Below are positions 36,412 through 49,201 of a stretch of DNA of 64,000 nucleotides, in pieces. The notes beneath the pieces were generated by a model. The model saw only the letters and a program-made list of their open reading frames with translations, was not told the origin of the DNA and made no database searches. This DNA comes from Garcia nutans. Taxonomy: Eukaryota; Streptophyta; Magnoliopsida; Malpighiales; Euphorbiaceae. Numbering within the stretch: position 1 is the first letter of the stretch; each line of letters starts with the position of its first letter. Position numbers and translations under genes: made by a program. The stretch is from the NCBI GenBank assembly GCA_947685225.1, contig CANTUV010000008.1:44327501-44391500 (forward strand). Reading direction: 5' to 3'.

Positions 36412-37147
36412 TTATGCAGTAAATACAAATGGAACATCTTTTCCAAGAAAATAACACAATGGTTGGCTTATTTTAGAAAAATCTTTAATAAACCTCCGGT
36501 CAAAACCTACATGCCCTAGAAAGCTTCTTATTCCCTTAACAAAGGTAGGTGGGGGTAACTTAGCAATCAACTCTACCTTAGCTTTATCCACCTCAATCCC
36601 TTTACCAGATACAATATGGCCTAATACAATACCGTGAGTAACCTTGAAATGATTTTTTTCCCAGCTCAAAGTGAGATTACATTCAATACATCTTTCAAGC
36701 ACAAGAACAAGTTTACTGAGGCAATTATCAAAAGAGTCACCAAAAATAGAAAAATCGTCCATAAATACCTCAATAAATTCATCTATCATGTCCGTGAAAA
36801 GCAGACATCATGCATCTCTGAAAAGTTGCAGGCGCATTGCACAAGCCAAAGGGCATACGCCGAAATGCAAAAGTCCCAAAAGGGCAAGTAAAAGTGGTCT
36901 TGGATTGATCCTCTGGTGCTATCGCCACCTGATAATAACCTGAAAGTCCATCCAAAAAGCAATAGTTAGAGTGTCCAGAAAGTTTATCCAGCATTTGATC
37001 AATAAAAGGAAGAGGGAAATGATCTTTCTTTGTGGCATTATTTAACTTCCTATAGTCTATACACATTCTCCACCCAGTAGTAGTCCTAGTAGGAATCAAT
37101 TCATTCTTTTCATTTTTTACCACAGTGATTCCTGATTTCTTAGGCAC
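36412..37147 (-). pseudogene. pol: reverse transcriptase remnant (Athila-like)
   Basis: The fingers and palm read GWRMCIDYRKLNNATKKDHF, then FLDGLSGYYQVAI and FGTFAFRRMPFGLCNAPATF. The catalytic box is FMDDF (second frame, from 36789). A one-base frame shift near 36785 splits these two parts, and another at 37147 separates RT from the upstream linker (WVS then a lost base before PVHVV). The domain order and wording are those of Ty3/gypsy RT, non-chromovirus branch. Confidence 0.9.
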
Positions 37148-37839
37148 TACATGTACTGGCTAACCCACTCACTATTGGCTATCGGGTATATCACTCCTTC
37201 ATCAAGCAATTTTAGCACTTCCTTCTTAACCAGTTCACTCATGTTTGGGTTAAGGCGCCTTTGGGTCTCTCTCACAGGTTTAGCTCCCTCTTCTAAGATA
37301 ATTCTATGCATGCACATTGAAGGGCTAATACCTTTGATAACACTCAACCCCCATCCTATAGCTCTTTTCAATCTTTTTAATTCACTCACCAATCTCATTT
37401 CTTCCCTTTCACTGAGTTCGCTAGAAATTATCACAGGTAAGGTGTCGTGATCTCCTAAAAACACATATTTCAGGTTTTTAAGCAACTCTTTTAGCTCTAA
37501 CTCAAGTGAAGGATTATTCTCTTCTTTTTGGATGGAGGGGAACTCAAATGATGGTTCCTCTTTAAATTCCTCTATTTCAACACTTTCTAATATATCAATG
37601 CAACTGACTACTTCTGAGTCAAAAATATCCAGGTCACGATCTAAGGTCAGTGCCAGCTCCAATTTATTCGAAGAACCTATTTGCAAGAAAACATCTGAAA
37701 TAGCTGTGTCAATACAATCAATTAAAGAGCAATCCTCATATAATGCAATTGTAGGAATAGGAGAAGTGTTAAAAATAAAAAATTCAACCGCTTGTCCCAA
37801 GACAAATATTGACAATTTACCATTTTTAACATCAATCAC
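37147..37839 (-). pseudogene. pol: protease-RT linker and RT start
   Basis: An open frame of 230 residues with an acidic linker, then LKYVFLGDHDTLPVIISSEL, CMHRIILEEGAKPVRE and VLKLLDEGVIYPI, which are typical of the Athila RT N-terminal side. The frame overlaps the protease frame by a few bases and is out of phase with it. Confidence 0.85.
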
Positions 37840-38195
37840 ACGGGCACTATCAACCCACCAACCTTAACTAACACATCTTCTATAACTCCTTTCGAGAATC
37901 TAAGAGATCTGTCAGCTAATTGCAAGACCATTTTAGTAGGTTTAAGTTCCCCAAGTTCTAATTCAAGATACACATAGTAAGGCATCAAATTAACACTGGC
38001 TCCTAAATCACACATGCCATCAGTCCCCTTTCCATTACCCATAGTAATTTTGATTATGAAACTGCCAGGATCCTTTAGCTTTAGATTACAAAACAGCACT
38101 AGCTACCTCTAATACTATCACCTTTTCATTTGGCTCATACCTCTTTTTCTTGGTGTTCAATTCTTTGAAGAATTTGGCATAAGCCGGCATATTCT
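37836..38195 (-). pseudogene. pol: aspartic protease remnant
   Basis: CDLGASVNLMPYYVYLEL carries the active-site aspartate in the DLGAS form usual for Athila. About 38100-38190 encodes, in another frame, the stretch before it (residues MPAYAKFFKELNTKK), so a frame shift lies near 38098 and another near 38196. Confidence 0.8.
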
Positions 38196-38996
38196 TTATT
38201 GTTCAAGTAAAGGTAAGTTAATACTTACCTTAGACAGCATGTTGAAGATATCTAAAAATTGCTTATCTTGTTTATCATTCTTCAATCTGCTGGGGAATGG
38301 TATAGGTGGTCGGTAAGGATTACTTGCCTTATGTAAATCTGCTGAAGGAGATTGCTCCATTGATTTTTCTCCATCACCCTTGTCCTCTAGTTCTCCTTCC
38401 TTTTTGTTTTCTTGATCACCTGCATTCACAGAATTATTTTCAACACCATTATTTATTACCTTGCCACTTCTAAGAACAGTCACTGCTTGTGCTTGCTCAG
38501 GTTGACACAGAAATTTTTCTTTTTGTTGAATCTGCATCTGTTGTGCAAGTTGTCCCACTTGGGTCTCCACTTTCTTGAAAGACGCTTCCAATGAATCCAA
38601 CCTTTTGTTATTCATCTCTTGATTCTTGGTACTGACTTGGATAAAAGCATATAAACTATCCTCCAAACTGCCTCTCTTAGGCTGCCCTTGATTTGAAGAT
38701 TGCCCCGACGGTTGATTTTTTCTTTGGAGCAAATGGAAAGGTTTTTGGGAATTGTTTGTTGCCCATGAAAAGTTTGGATGACTCCGCCAACCAGGATTGA
38801 ACGTGTTTGAGTAAGGATCATTCCAGGCTCTTGGTTGATATTCCTCCATAGCGTTGACTTGCTCAGCCTCATTTCCATAAGTCTCGTATGTAGAGGGGCA
38901 TATATTTGCTCCATGCCCAAAAATTCCACAAATTCCACACACTTCTTGAGTGGGTGAAGAAGCATTGTTCTTCATGTTCAGCATCTGCACTTGTCT
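38196..38996 (-). pseudogene. gag: gag, 3' part (Athila-like)
   Basis: An open frame of 264 residues, starting just inside the insertion site of the nested element. It has a zinc-knuckle-like stretch (CGICGIFGHGANICP), a proline- and glutamine-rich middle, and a coiled-coil-like part (ASFKKVETQVGQLAQQMQ). The reading phase matches the 5' part at 48192 onward if the insertion and one TGTCT are ignored. It would have been the nucleocapsid side of gag. Confidence 0.85.
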
Positions 38997-39156
38997 TGTA
39001 ATATCCTAAAGTATACCCTAAAAGTGTTGGGGTTATTGTTGTATTTGGATTCAATGTGAGTATTGAAGGAAAGAGAAAAGAAGAAGAGAATCAAAAGGAA
39101 TTGTGTGTGGTGGAGATTTAATGGTATAATTGTTATTATTGTTATTATTATTTTTA

Positions 39157-39200
<44 letters not shown>

Positions 39201-41812
39201 TATTTGGGATAAGAACGAAAGAAGGGAGGAGAACCTTCTTTCTTTCTTCTTCTTCTGTTCTTCTTGTTCGTGGACAAGAGAGCACGAGAGAGAGAGAGAA
39301 AGGTGATCTTCATCAAAATTTCTTAAGGATTTTAAGAGTATTGAAGATGGAGATGAAGATTTGGCAACATATTCAAGTAAGTACTCATCTCTTGAGTTGA
39401 ATTTATTGATTATATTGATATATATAAGTTTTTATCTTTTTAGTTGGATTTCTTTTGGATTTAGGTTATGTTTGGTTTGATTGGTGTGTAAATGGATGAT
39501 AACAAGAGATTGAAGTATATAAATGTGTGAAATTAACATCTAAGTGATGATTGGTTGAGATAATTGTAAGGAAAATGATGAAATGTTGATTTGGGGTTTG
39601 GTTTGGATGAATTTCGAGTGTTTGGTCTTTAAATTATTGTAGGACACGGCCAAGTTATGAGAGACACGGCCAAGTTAGGGCAAATTTGGCCGTGTTGGAT
39701 GAGTTTTGGAGAGACACGGCCACTGGCTTGGCCGTGTCCCTTGCCTGTGTTTGTTACTGTCTGATTTATGTTGAGAGACACGGTCGTGTCCCTTGCCCGT
39801 GTCTGGTACTGAATTGTTGTGTTGAGAGACACGGCCACAGGCTTGGCCGTGTCCATTGCCCGTGTTTGCTACTGCTTGAATTGGTGTTGAGTGACACGGC
39901 CACAAGCTTGGCCGTGTCCTTTGGGCGTGTTGGCTACTGGATGTTTATATTGGGAGACACGGCGACAAGCTTGGCCGTGTCCCTTGAGGGTGTTTGCAAA
40001 TGTGTTTGTTATTTGGTCTTCAAACATTGTTGGATCTTCAAATGTCTTTTGTACCTAAACATACTTAAAACAATAATGATCCAACCAAATGTATATGGAA
40101 GACTCTAAATCCATGAATAAAGTAAATTGTTATTTATATGTATACTTGACTGATGAATTGAATTGATCAATATGATTTGATGATAATGTTGATATTATAT
40201 GAATCATGTTATGCTTTATGCATTGTCAATCTTATGAATTGTATTGTGCTATATGTAGATTGAAGATGCATATGAATAATGGCATGTTGTGTATAATGTG
40301 GAATATCATGAGATTATTGATGATGAATTACTTTAATGTTATGATTGAAGCATGCCTATATGGTATGATTGATTCATGATATGTTTGTTTAGTAATGTAA
40401 TTGATGTTGCATATATCAATGATGAAACTTGAAATGTGATTTGAGATATAATGTGATATAAAGCCATTGTTCTTGGCAATGATGACTCAAATGTGGTATA
40501 AAGCCATTGTGATTGGCTATGGTGATGCAATTGAAAGAAATAAGGCATGTTTGCCTAAATGATGATGAGAATTGAGAATAGAAATGATAATGAAATAATA
40601 AATGAATTGTGTGACTAATGTGTTATTCCATTTTCAGAGTTTGTTATTGGTGGCATGCCTATTAGTAACAATCTCTTGAAATTAGGTTGGATTTGATCCT
40701 TGAAGCCAAGTTGAGTTGAAGTTTAACATGTTTTACTCCCCTTGAAGCTTGGTTGGGTCTAATCCTTGAAGCCTAATTGAGATGTTACAACCCTTGAAGC
40801 TAGGTTGGGTTTGGTTCTTGAAGCCAAGTTGGGTTGATACTTAGCATGCTTTGTTCCCCTTGAAGCTTGGTTGAGCCTAATCCTTGAAGCCTAGTTGGGT
40901 CTATGATAATGATAAATGTGATGAATAAACCAAAGCATTACTCTGAAAATTGAATGGCATATTAGTGTGTCTTGGGCCCATGCTTGTCTTTGTGTAATGT
41001 GAGTCATGAATGGTAACATGATTGATAAATAAGATATATGGAAACAATGTTGAAACAAATGAATAATGAGATCTATGAATGTTTTTGATGGAAATGTGTT
41101 TCATGATTAATGAATTGTGAATAAAGTGATGCTATGAAGTATGAGTTTGTAATATATGTATTGATTTTGTTGAGATATGAGGTTATGGAATTGTTGTATC
41201 ATGTGTAACATGTTTGTGCATGTGGAATTTGTGAGGATTGTTCTTATAAAGGTTTGAATGGTGTTTTGTTGTAATAATATATACATATATATGTGTATAT
41301 GAAATAGAAAGGGTAAGTATTGTGTTGTGAATATGCTATGTAATGATGTATTTAATTTATGAGATTAGTGGCAATATATGAAGAATCCATTGAGAAAGGA
41401 AAACGTGGTAAGAGAACAATAAAACATGATGCTAAAATTATAAGGTATGATTATTTTGTAATGTATATTTTATTATTTATTTGTACTACTAAGCTCTCGG
41501 GCTTAGCGCGGTTGTGTAAACGCGCAGGTATTTATGTGGATAATCTGGATGCCTAGCTGCTATGCCACGAGAAAGGTATGAGTGTCTCGAGACCAACTAG
41601 AAGGTGATGCATACATGTGTAATTTTAATTAGGTTTTATTTTTGATAACAATAATGATTCTTATAAATGTTTCTTAATTTAATATAATATTGCTTGACCT
41701 TGGATAAAGATTTTTAAATAAAAGCTAAAAGTGACATTCTTATATTTTATATATGCATTGTATGTATACCAGGTATATGTATAGTGCTTATATGAAGTAT
41801 AAGGGTGTTACA
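38997..41812 (+). repeat. left LTR of the non-coding element
   Basis: TGTAATATCC to GTGTTACA. It contains the TTA run (39125-39195), leader, splice-like donor GTAAGT (39377), CACGGCC array (39643-39990), acceptor-like TTTTCAG (40631), four CTTGAAGC-rich repeats (40675-40900) and the double stem-loop (41490-41525). Frames such as 39686-40108 run through the palindromic array and are not genes. Confidence 0.93.
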
Positions 41813-41819
41813 GTTATTT

Positions 41820-41831
41820 TGGTATCAGAGC
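41820..41831 (+). other. primer-binding site (tRNA-iMet type)
   Basis: TGGTATCAGAGC is complementary to the 3' end of plant initiator methionine tRNA and is the commonest primer site in plant LTR elements. Confidence 0.9.
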
Positions 41832-44800
41832 TTAGGTTCGAGATTCTCGGCCTAAGTAAAATTAAAAAGAAACTTTTTGAAATGTTTAAATAAGAATTGA
41901 AGAGAAGATTTTGGAAATGCAATTGGTAAGACATGCATATGCATTCACATCTAGGTTGGTCTCGAATGTGGCATTATGTGAATTGTGAATTGTGATGTAT
42001 TTGAGTTACATGAGATGAGATAAATGATAATGTGTAAATAAGGTTTCATATGAAAGCAAATTTAGATATGTTGATAATTGAGAGATGAGTGTGATATAAA
42101 GAAATGATATGGAAAGTATAAATAAAAAAGTTTGAGTATTGGTATGTTTTTGGCATATAAGGAAATGGCTAGAAAAATTAAGTGGGAAATGAGTTAGAAA
42201 CAAATTAAGATTAAAGTATGTGATCTTTCCTCTATTGTTTGAATCTCTTTCTAATAAACTTTATGGTTGGATTTATAGGAAGAGGAAATATTGTTGGATG
42301 GATAATATGAAAAGATATATTATGTAAATGCAAAGAGTACAGTGAACTATTGAATGAGTTGATTGACATAGATTAAGTGTGATAATGTAAGGTGTTGATA
42401 TGTAAAGTTAAGGTTATGTTTAAAAGAAAAAGAGATGACGTTGGTTAAGTACAAATATACATTGGTGTTGTTTGTATTGTTATTTTAATGCAAACATGGT
42501 GATTTCAATATTAGAAATGTGATGTGCTTGAATATTGTGAAAGCTCATGCTAATGGTGGAAATATGAGATATTTAGTAGATTTTCTTTGGAATGAACTTA
42601 ATAATTGAGGAATATATATGTTTTGATGTTATTTTGTGGTATATACATATAAGATGTTTTAAAGTTGATATTAAGACAATGAGATGAATAAATTGAAGTT
42701 TAAGTAAATTAGTAAGTTGGAAATTTATAGTTTTAATGGAATGTGGATAAAGATCAATAAAATATTGATAGTTTAATGTATTTAATACATGAGATATATG
42801 AAATGGATATTAGTGTTCATGAAAGTATTATGAATTGGGAGATGTGATTGATAGTAGGAAAATTTGGTTTGAAATGGAAGGAAAAAGAATTGAGCAAAAG
42901 TAAATGAGTTATTTTAAGTAATTTGATTGGAAAGGATGAAAATGTCTAGGAAAGATATGTTAAAGATATTTAAAAACATATATGAGAGAGATATCACATT
43001 GGAAATGTGATTAAGCTCCTTGTGAAATAAAGTTGTAAGTAGAGTGTATATATTTATTGAAGTTAATGAATAACTTAAGTTATGATAAACAAATGAGCAT
43101 GAAAATAGTCAAAGGAAAGTGATAAATATTAAATTTGTATAAACTATATGAAAAAGGGAAATTTAATAAATTGCATAATTATGTGTTTATATAAAGAGGA
43201 TTTGTGAAATGAACTTTTGATATGAATGTGATCTATGAAGGTGTGGATAATATGTTAATTATTTTATATCATTACATGTTTAATGGTATTAGGAGTGAGA
43301 ATATACCTAAGTAATATTGAAAAGTGAAACTGTTATAGTAATAACGAAATGAGACTATCATAAGATGTGATGGAGCTCAAAGAATTTATGTGGATATATA
43401 TATATATATATATATATATTTGTATAAGTGTGTAATAAAAAAAAATTGTAAGGAAGGAGTTATATATTTGAAAATTTTAGAAGAGATGGATTGGAAATGG
43501 AGTAATGAAAGATACTTATGTAAGATTGGTATCTAATTGAAGGTTGGGCTTAGGAAATGTTAAAGATAATATTATTAAACATGAGTTGGGTTAATAATGA
43601 TAAATTTAGCAAAAGCAAATTGTTTTGGAGATGGAATTAAAATGTGTTAATTCTTGGTGTAATAAAAGCTTGAAGAATAAATATATAATATATGTGATAC
43701 AAGTTAGTATTATAATTGTAAAGGTTGGAAATTGAATAATAGAAGAACAATATTGATTTACAACCCCTAAGTGTGATTGTTAATATATCATTGTCATATG
43801 ATTTGGTTAGTGTGATTAGTGATTAGTTTTATTATCTTCAGATTTAGAACTGAGATGGATAACTATGTTTCCAGAAACATGGTTAAAAGATATGATTGGT
43901 GAAGTTATATTTTATAATTTCAATATTAAAAATTTAATTGTAATTATGAGAAGTAAAGCAAGGAAAGAGAATTGTGATAATGTTTTAAGCTATGAATTGT
44001 GTGATAGAACAATAATTATATAAATATAGTAATATTGGGTGAAGTAAAGAAATAATAAAAGGGAAGAAATTGTAATCATGACTGAAAGTTATATAAGATA
44101 CATTTACAGTGTAAAGTGATTACGTGAATGAACTTAAAATTTATGGGAGTATGAATAATGTTGGAAATGATATGATTGTATAATGAGATGTTCAATATAG
44201 TTGATGATATATGAGTATACTATTTTAATGTGATGAGAAACCATAATTGTTGGCAATGATGTTAGAAATGAATTATAATGGAGGTAGAGTATCTAATTGA
44301 TTGTGAAAAGATAAATGAACGGACTTATCTGCCTCCTGTGGAACCATGCGGACTCAATGTGTTGGGCAACCAAACTTGGATTACCAACCTAGTTGGGGAA
44401 AAAGCTCGTTTATGAAGTTATAGTTGTTGGCAATATTGATAAACTTTGAATGAGTATAAGAAATGATGATATAATTATTGAAATAAGGAAATGTATATAT
44501 ATAAGCATGATTCTTATTGATTGAATATATGAATTTGGAAAGATTAGAATTTGAATATAAGTTTGACCTAATGAATTTAGGTTATATATATATGTATATA
44601 TGGTGAAATCCAATGATAAATTTCAATAAGTTAATTGTTGGTTTGAATCAAATGAAGTTGAAATGTTATTATATTGTGATAGATAAATCGATTGATCTAG
44701 GTTTTGTTAAAGTGCAAGGCAATATTGAGATTTAATATGTGCAATTGTATTGGGAGTGTAAGATTTAATGGTAATGTGTATGATGTAATATTCTGATTTA

Positions 44801-45360
44801 TGAATGAACATAAATAAATTGAAGTATATCATTTGTATGTGATGAGAAGAAAGGAAATATTGTTTATCTGTTAAGTTCTCGAATAGAGTAGTGTATTAAT
44901 AATTATATTAAGTGTGAAGCAAGCAAAAGAAAGTAAGAATATTGTTCTTCATTGAGGTTTGGTAAATGTTATTTTGAAAGTGATGGTAAAAATGGAATAA
45001 ACAATGCTAAGATATTGATTAATGATTTTTGAGGTTAAAGTTAAGAAAATATCTCTAAGGAGATAAAGGGATAATCTGACTCTAGTACAAAGATAAAATG
45101 TATTGGAGACGTTATGAGATATCTTGATTGCTTTGTTGAGAAAGTAATAAGAGGTAAAGATATATATATATATATATCCCTATACAATGATAAATTATGA
45201 ATTTAAGAGAAGATGATTATCTCTAAGGGGGAGAGTAGAAGATGTGAGATTTGATAAAACTATATTGTAAGATACGATTATATTCATTTGGAAATTAAGA
45301 TGGTGAATTGTCCTAAATGGGTTGTTAGTATACTGGATAATTTCGAGGACGAAATTATTT
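41832..45360 (+). other. non-coding internal region of the LARD-like element
   Basis: No frame exceeds about 70 codons and no gag or pol motif was found in any frame. A TA microsatellite lies at 43394-43420. About 44215-44440 resembles the LTR segment with TTGTTGGCAATGAT and the CTAGTTGGG words, so part of the internal region may derive from LTR sequence. Transposition would need proteins from a relative. Confidence 0.8.
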
Positions 45361-45374
45361 AAGGGGGAGAGAAT
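45361..45374 (+). other. polypurine tract
   Basis: AAGGGGGAGAGAAT directly before the right LTR. The preceding AATTTCGAGGACGAAATT looks like the relic end of a chromovirus pol. Confidence 0.88.
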
Positions 45375-45534
45375 TGTAATATCCTAAAGTATACCCTAAA
45401 AGTGTTGGGGTTATTGTTGTATTTGGATTCAATGTGAGTATTGAAGGAAAGAGAAAAGAAGAAGAGAATCAAAAGGAATTGTGTGTGGTGGAGATTTAAT
45501 GGTATAATTGTTATTATTGTTATTATTATTTTTA

Positions 45535-45572
<38 letters not shown>

Positions 45573-48186
45573 TATATTTGGGATAAGAACGAAAGAAGGG
45601 AGGAGAACCTTCTTTCTTTCTTCTTCTTCTGTTCTTCTTGTTCGTGGACAAGAGAGCACGAGAGAGAGAGAGAAAGGTGATCTTCATCAAAATTTCTTAA
45701 GGATTTTAAGAGTATTGAAGATGGAGATGAAGATTTGGCAACATATTCAAGTAAGTACTCATCTCTTGAGTTGAATTTATTGATTATATTGATATATATA
45801 AGTTTTTATCTTTTTAGTTGGATTTCTTTTGGATTTAGGTTATGTTTGGTTTGATTGGTGTGTAAATGGATGATAACAAGAGATTGAAGTATATAAATGT
45901 GTGAAATTAACATCTAAGTGATGATTGGTTGAGATAATTGTAAGGAAAATGATGAAATGTTGATTTGGGGTTTGGTTTGGATGAATTTCGAGTGTTTGGT
46001 CTTTAAATTATTGTAGGACACGGCCAAGTTATGAGAGACACGGCCAAGTTAGGGCAAATTTGGCCGTGTTGGATGAGTTTTGGAGAGACACGGCCACTGG
46101 CTTGGCCGTGTCCCTTGCCTGTGTTTGTTACTGTCTGATTTATGTTGAGAGACACGGCCGTGTCCCTTGCCCGTGTCTGGTACTGAATTGTTGTGTTGAG
46201 AGACACGGCCACAGGCTTGGCCGTGTCCATTGCCCGTGTTTGCTACTGCTTAAATTGGTGTTGAGTGACACGGCCACAAGCTTGGCCGTGTCCTTTGGGC
46301 GTGTTGGCTACTGGATGTTTATATTGGGAGACACGGCGACAAGCTTGGCCGTGTCCCTTGAGGGTGTTTGCAAATGTGTTTGTTATTTGGTCTTCAAACA
46401 TTGTTGGATCTTCAAATGTCTTTTGTACCTAAACATACTTAAAACAATATTGATCCAACCAAATGTATATGGAAGACTCTAAATCCATGAATAAAGTAAA
46501 TTGTTATTTATATGTATACTTGACTGATGAATTGAATTGATCAATATGATTTGATGATAATGTTGATATTATATGAATCATGTTATGCTTTATGCATTGT
46601 CAATCTTATGAATTGTATTGTGCTATATGTAGATTGAAGATGCATATGAATAATGGCATGTTGTGTATAATGTGGAATATCATGAGATTATTGATGATGA
46701 ATTACTTTAATGTTATGATTGAAGCATGCCTATATGGTATGATTGATTCATGATATGTTTGTTTAGTAATGTAATTGATGTTGCATATATCAATGATGAA
46801 ACTTGAAATGTGATTTGAGATATAATGTGATATAAAGCCATTGTTCTTGGCAATGATGACTCAAATGTGGTATAAAGCCATTGTGATTGGCTATGGTGAT
46901 GCAATTGAAAGAAATAAGGCATGTTTGCCTAAATGATGATGAGAATTGAGAATAGAAATGATAATGAAATAATAAATGAATTGTGTGACTAATGTGTTAT
47001 TCCATTTTCAGAGTTTGTTATTGGTGGCATGCCTATTAGTAACAATCTCTTGAAATTAGGTTGGATTTGATCCTTGAAGCCAAGTTGAGTTGAAGTTTAA
47101 CATGTTTTACTCCCCTTGAAGCTTGGTTGGGTCTAATCCTTGAAGCCTAATTGAGATGTTACAACCCTTGAAGCTAGGTTGGGTTTGGTTCTTGAAGCCA
47201 AGTTGGGTTGATACTTAGCATGCTTTGTTCCCCTTGAAGCTTGGTTGAGCCTAATCCTTGAAGCCTAGTTGGGTCTATGATAATGATAAATGTGATGAAT
47301 AAACCAAAGCATTACTCTGAAAATTGAATGGCATATTAGTGTGTCTTGGGCCCATGCTTGTCTTTGTGTAATGTGAGTCATGAATGGTAACATGATTGAT
47401 AAATAAGATATATGGAAACAATGTTGAAACAAATGAATAATGAGATCTATGAATGTTTTTGATGGAAATGTGTTTCATGATTAATGAATTGTGAATAAAG
47501 TGATGCTATGAAGTATGAGTTTGTAATATATGTATTGATTTTGTTGAGATATGAGGTTATGGAATTGTTGTATCATGTGTAACATGTTTGTGCATGTGGA
47601 ATTTGTGAGGATTGTTCTTATAAAGGTTTGAATGGTGTTTTGTTGTAATAATATATACATATATATGTGTATATGAAATAGAAAGGGTAAGTATTGTGTT
47701 GTGAATATGCTATGTAATGATGTATTTAATTTATGAGATTAGTGGCAATATATGAAGAATCCATTGAGAAAGGAAAACGTGGTAAGAGAACAATAAAACA
47801 TGATGCTAAAATTATAAGGTATGATTATTTTGTAATGTATATTTTATTATTTATTTGTACTACTAAGCTCTCGGGCTTAGCGCGGTTGTGTAAACGCGTA
47901 GGTATTTATGTGGATAATCTGGATGCCTAGCTGCTATGCCACGAGAAAGGTATGAGTGTCTCGAGACCAACTAGAAGGTGATGCATACATGTGTAATTTT
48001 AATTAGGTTTTATTTTTGATAACAATAATGATTCTTATAAATGTTTCTTAATTTAATATAATATTGCTTGACCTTGGATAAAGATTTTTAAATAAAAGCT
48101 AAAAGTGACATTCTTATATTTTATATATGCATTGTATGTATACCAGGTATATGTATAGTGCTTATATGAAGTATAGGGGTGTTACA
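45375..48186 (+). repeat. right LTR of the non-coding element
   Basis: Nearly identical to the left LTR. Substitutions seen by eye (left/right): 39784/46158, 39878/46252, 40076/46450, 41525/47899 and 41802/48176. The fourth changes the last base of the CGCGC stem. Confidence 0.93.
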
Positions 48187-49059
48187 TGTCTTGTCAATTC
48201 AGCTATCTGATTGACCATCTCACTGTTGGCTTCCACTTGATTTACCCCTTTACTTCTTCCTCTTACACTTTTTTGTTGGGAATTAGCTCCCAACATTTCA
48301 AAGATTTCATAAGTCTCTTCTGCTGTCTTTTCTCTCATAGCTCCCCCCAGCTGCATTATTAACAGTATTCTGAAATTGCTGGGTTAGTCCATCATAGAAA
48401 AACAGATTCAGCAGTTGAAGTGGGTAGTGATGGTGTGGACACTGGATTAACAACATCTTAAACCTATCCCAAGCCTCATGAAATGGCTCTCCATCCAATT
48501 AAGCAAATGTGGTTATTTTTCCTATTAATTCAGCTGTCTTCTGATATGAGTAAAATTTGCCCATAAACTTGTTATATACTTGCTCCCAAGTTGTCAAAGA
48601 ATTTTCAAGCAACATCATAAGCCAACTTTTTGCCCTATCCTTTAATGTGTACGGAAAACACCTCATCCTCAATTGGTCTTCTATTAGTCCTCCCAATGGA
48701 AATGTGTTGAGGGTGGAGTAGAAATCCCGGATAAAATTCAAAGGATCCTCATTAGGAACTCCAAAGAATGATGGCAGCATGTTGTAATGGATATTCTTCA
48801 ACTCATGATTTCTTGCTGCATCTGTCAATCTTATACATGAGGTGGAAGTCCCAATGACAGGTCTGGCAAAATTCCTCATAGTTCTTTGCCTCTCGTCTCC
48901 CATATTAGTAGATTGCGCAGTATCCGACTCAAAATCAGAAATTTTCTCCTCCGTATCATACCAGGTATACAATTCAAACTCTTCTCTGCTCCTTTTCACT
49001 TTTTGAATTTTTGAAATAAATGGGCAAAGCTCTACTCCAAGTGATTTCCTACCTTGCAT
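48187..49059 (-). pseudogene. gag: gag, 5' part (Athila-like)
   Basis: This begins at ATG 49059 and holds the Retrotrans_gag-type domain (MLPSFFGVPNEDPLNFIRDF, LRMRCFPYTLKDRAKSWL, YNKFMGKFYSYQKT). A TAA stop at about 48497 stands where glutamine is expected. An extra G in a run near 48350 shifts the frame. The rest (TAEETYEIFEMLGA) continues to the insertion site at 48186. The start is about 140 bases from the primer-binding site, as expected for a short leader. Confidence 0.87.
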
Positions 49060-49177
49060 AAAACAAATTTCTGAAAGAAGGAATTATTTATAGCAAAAGA
49101 AAAATAAAATAAAATATAAACAATGAAAAATAATTTAAAATATATATATGACTGATAAACAATTACGCCAATTAGCT

Positions 49178-49195
49178 TCCCCGGCAGCTGCGCCA
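49178..49195 (-). other. primer-binding site of the Athila-like element
   Basis: On the minus strand TGGCGCAGCTGCCGGGGA lies six bases from the LTR. It matches, with two changes, the TGGCGCC...GCCGGGGA type known for Athila (tRNA-Asp). Confidence 0.8.
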
Positions 49196-49201
49196 AAAAC
49201 T

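Larger units (their letters stand above)
38997..48186 (+). mobile_element. non-coding LTR element (LARD-like), recently inserted in Athila gag
   Basis: Two LTRs (38997-41812, 2,816 bases; 45375-48186, 2,812 bases) flank 3,562 bases with no coding frame. The target duplication is TGTCT (38992-38996 and 48187-48191). The primer-binding site is TGGTATCAGAGC, seven bases after the LTR, and the polypurine tract AAGGGGGAGAG lies at the other end. By eye the LTRs differ at five bases plus a microsatellite length change. A string before the polypurine tract (AATTTCGAGGACGAAATT) resembles the 3' end of pol in Tekay-type chromoviruses, so I infer a deletion derivative or parasite of such an element. 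Confidence 0.92.

Noticed and set aside
39643..39990. CRISPR-like look of regularly spaced palindromic units
   Set aside because: The context is a plant LTR, spacing is irregular and the units are not separated by unique spacers of constant length.
40339..41104. Identical short frames in both LTRs of the non-coding element (40339-40548, 40901-41104 and their right copies)
   Set aside because: Identity follows from the young age of the LTR pair. The related solo LTR at 27978 does not keep them intact.
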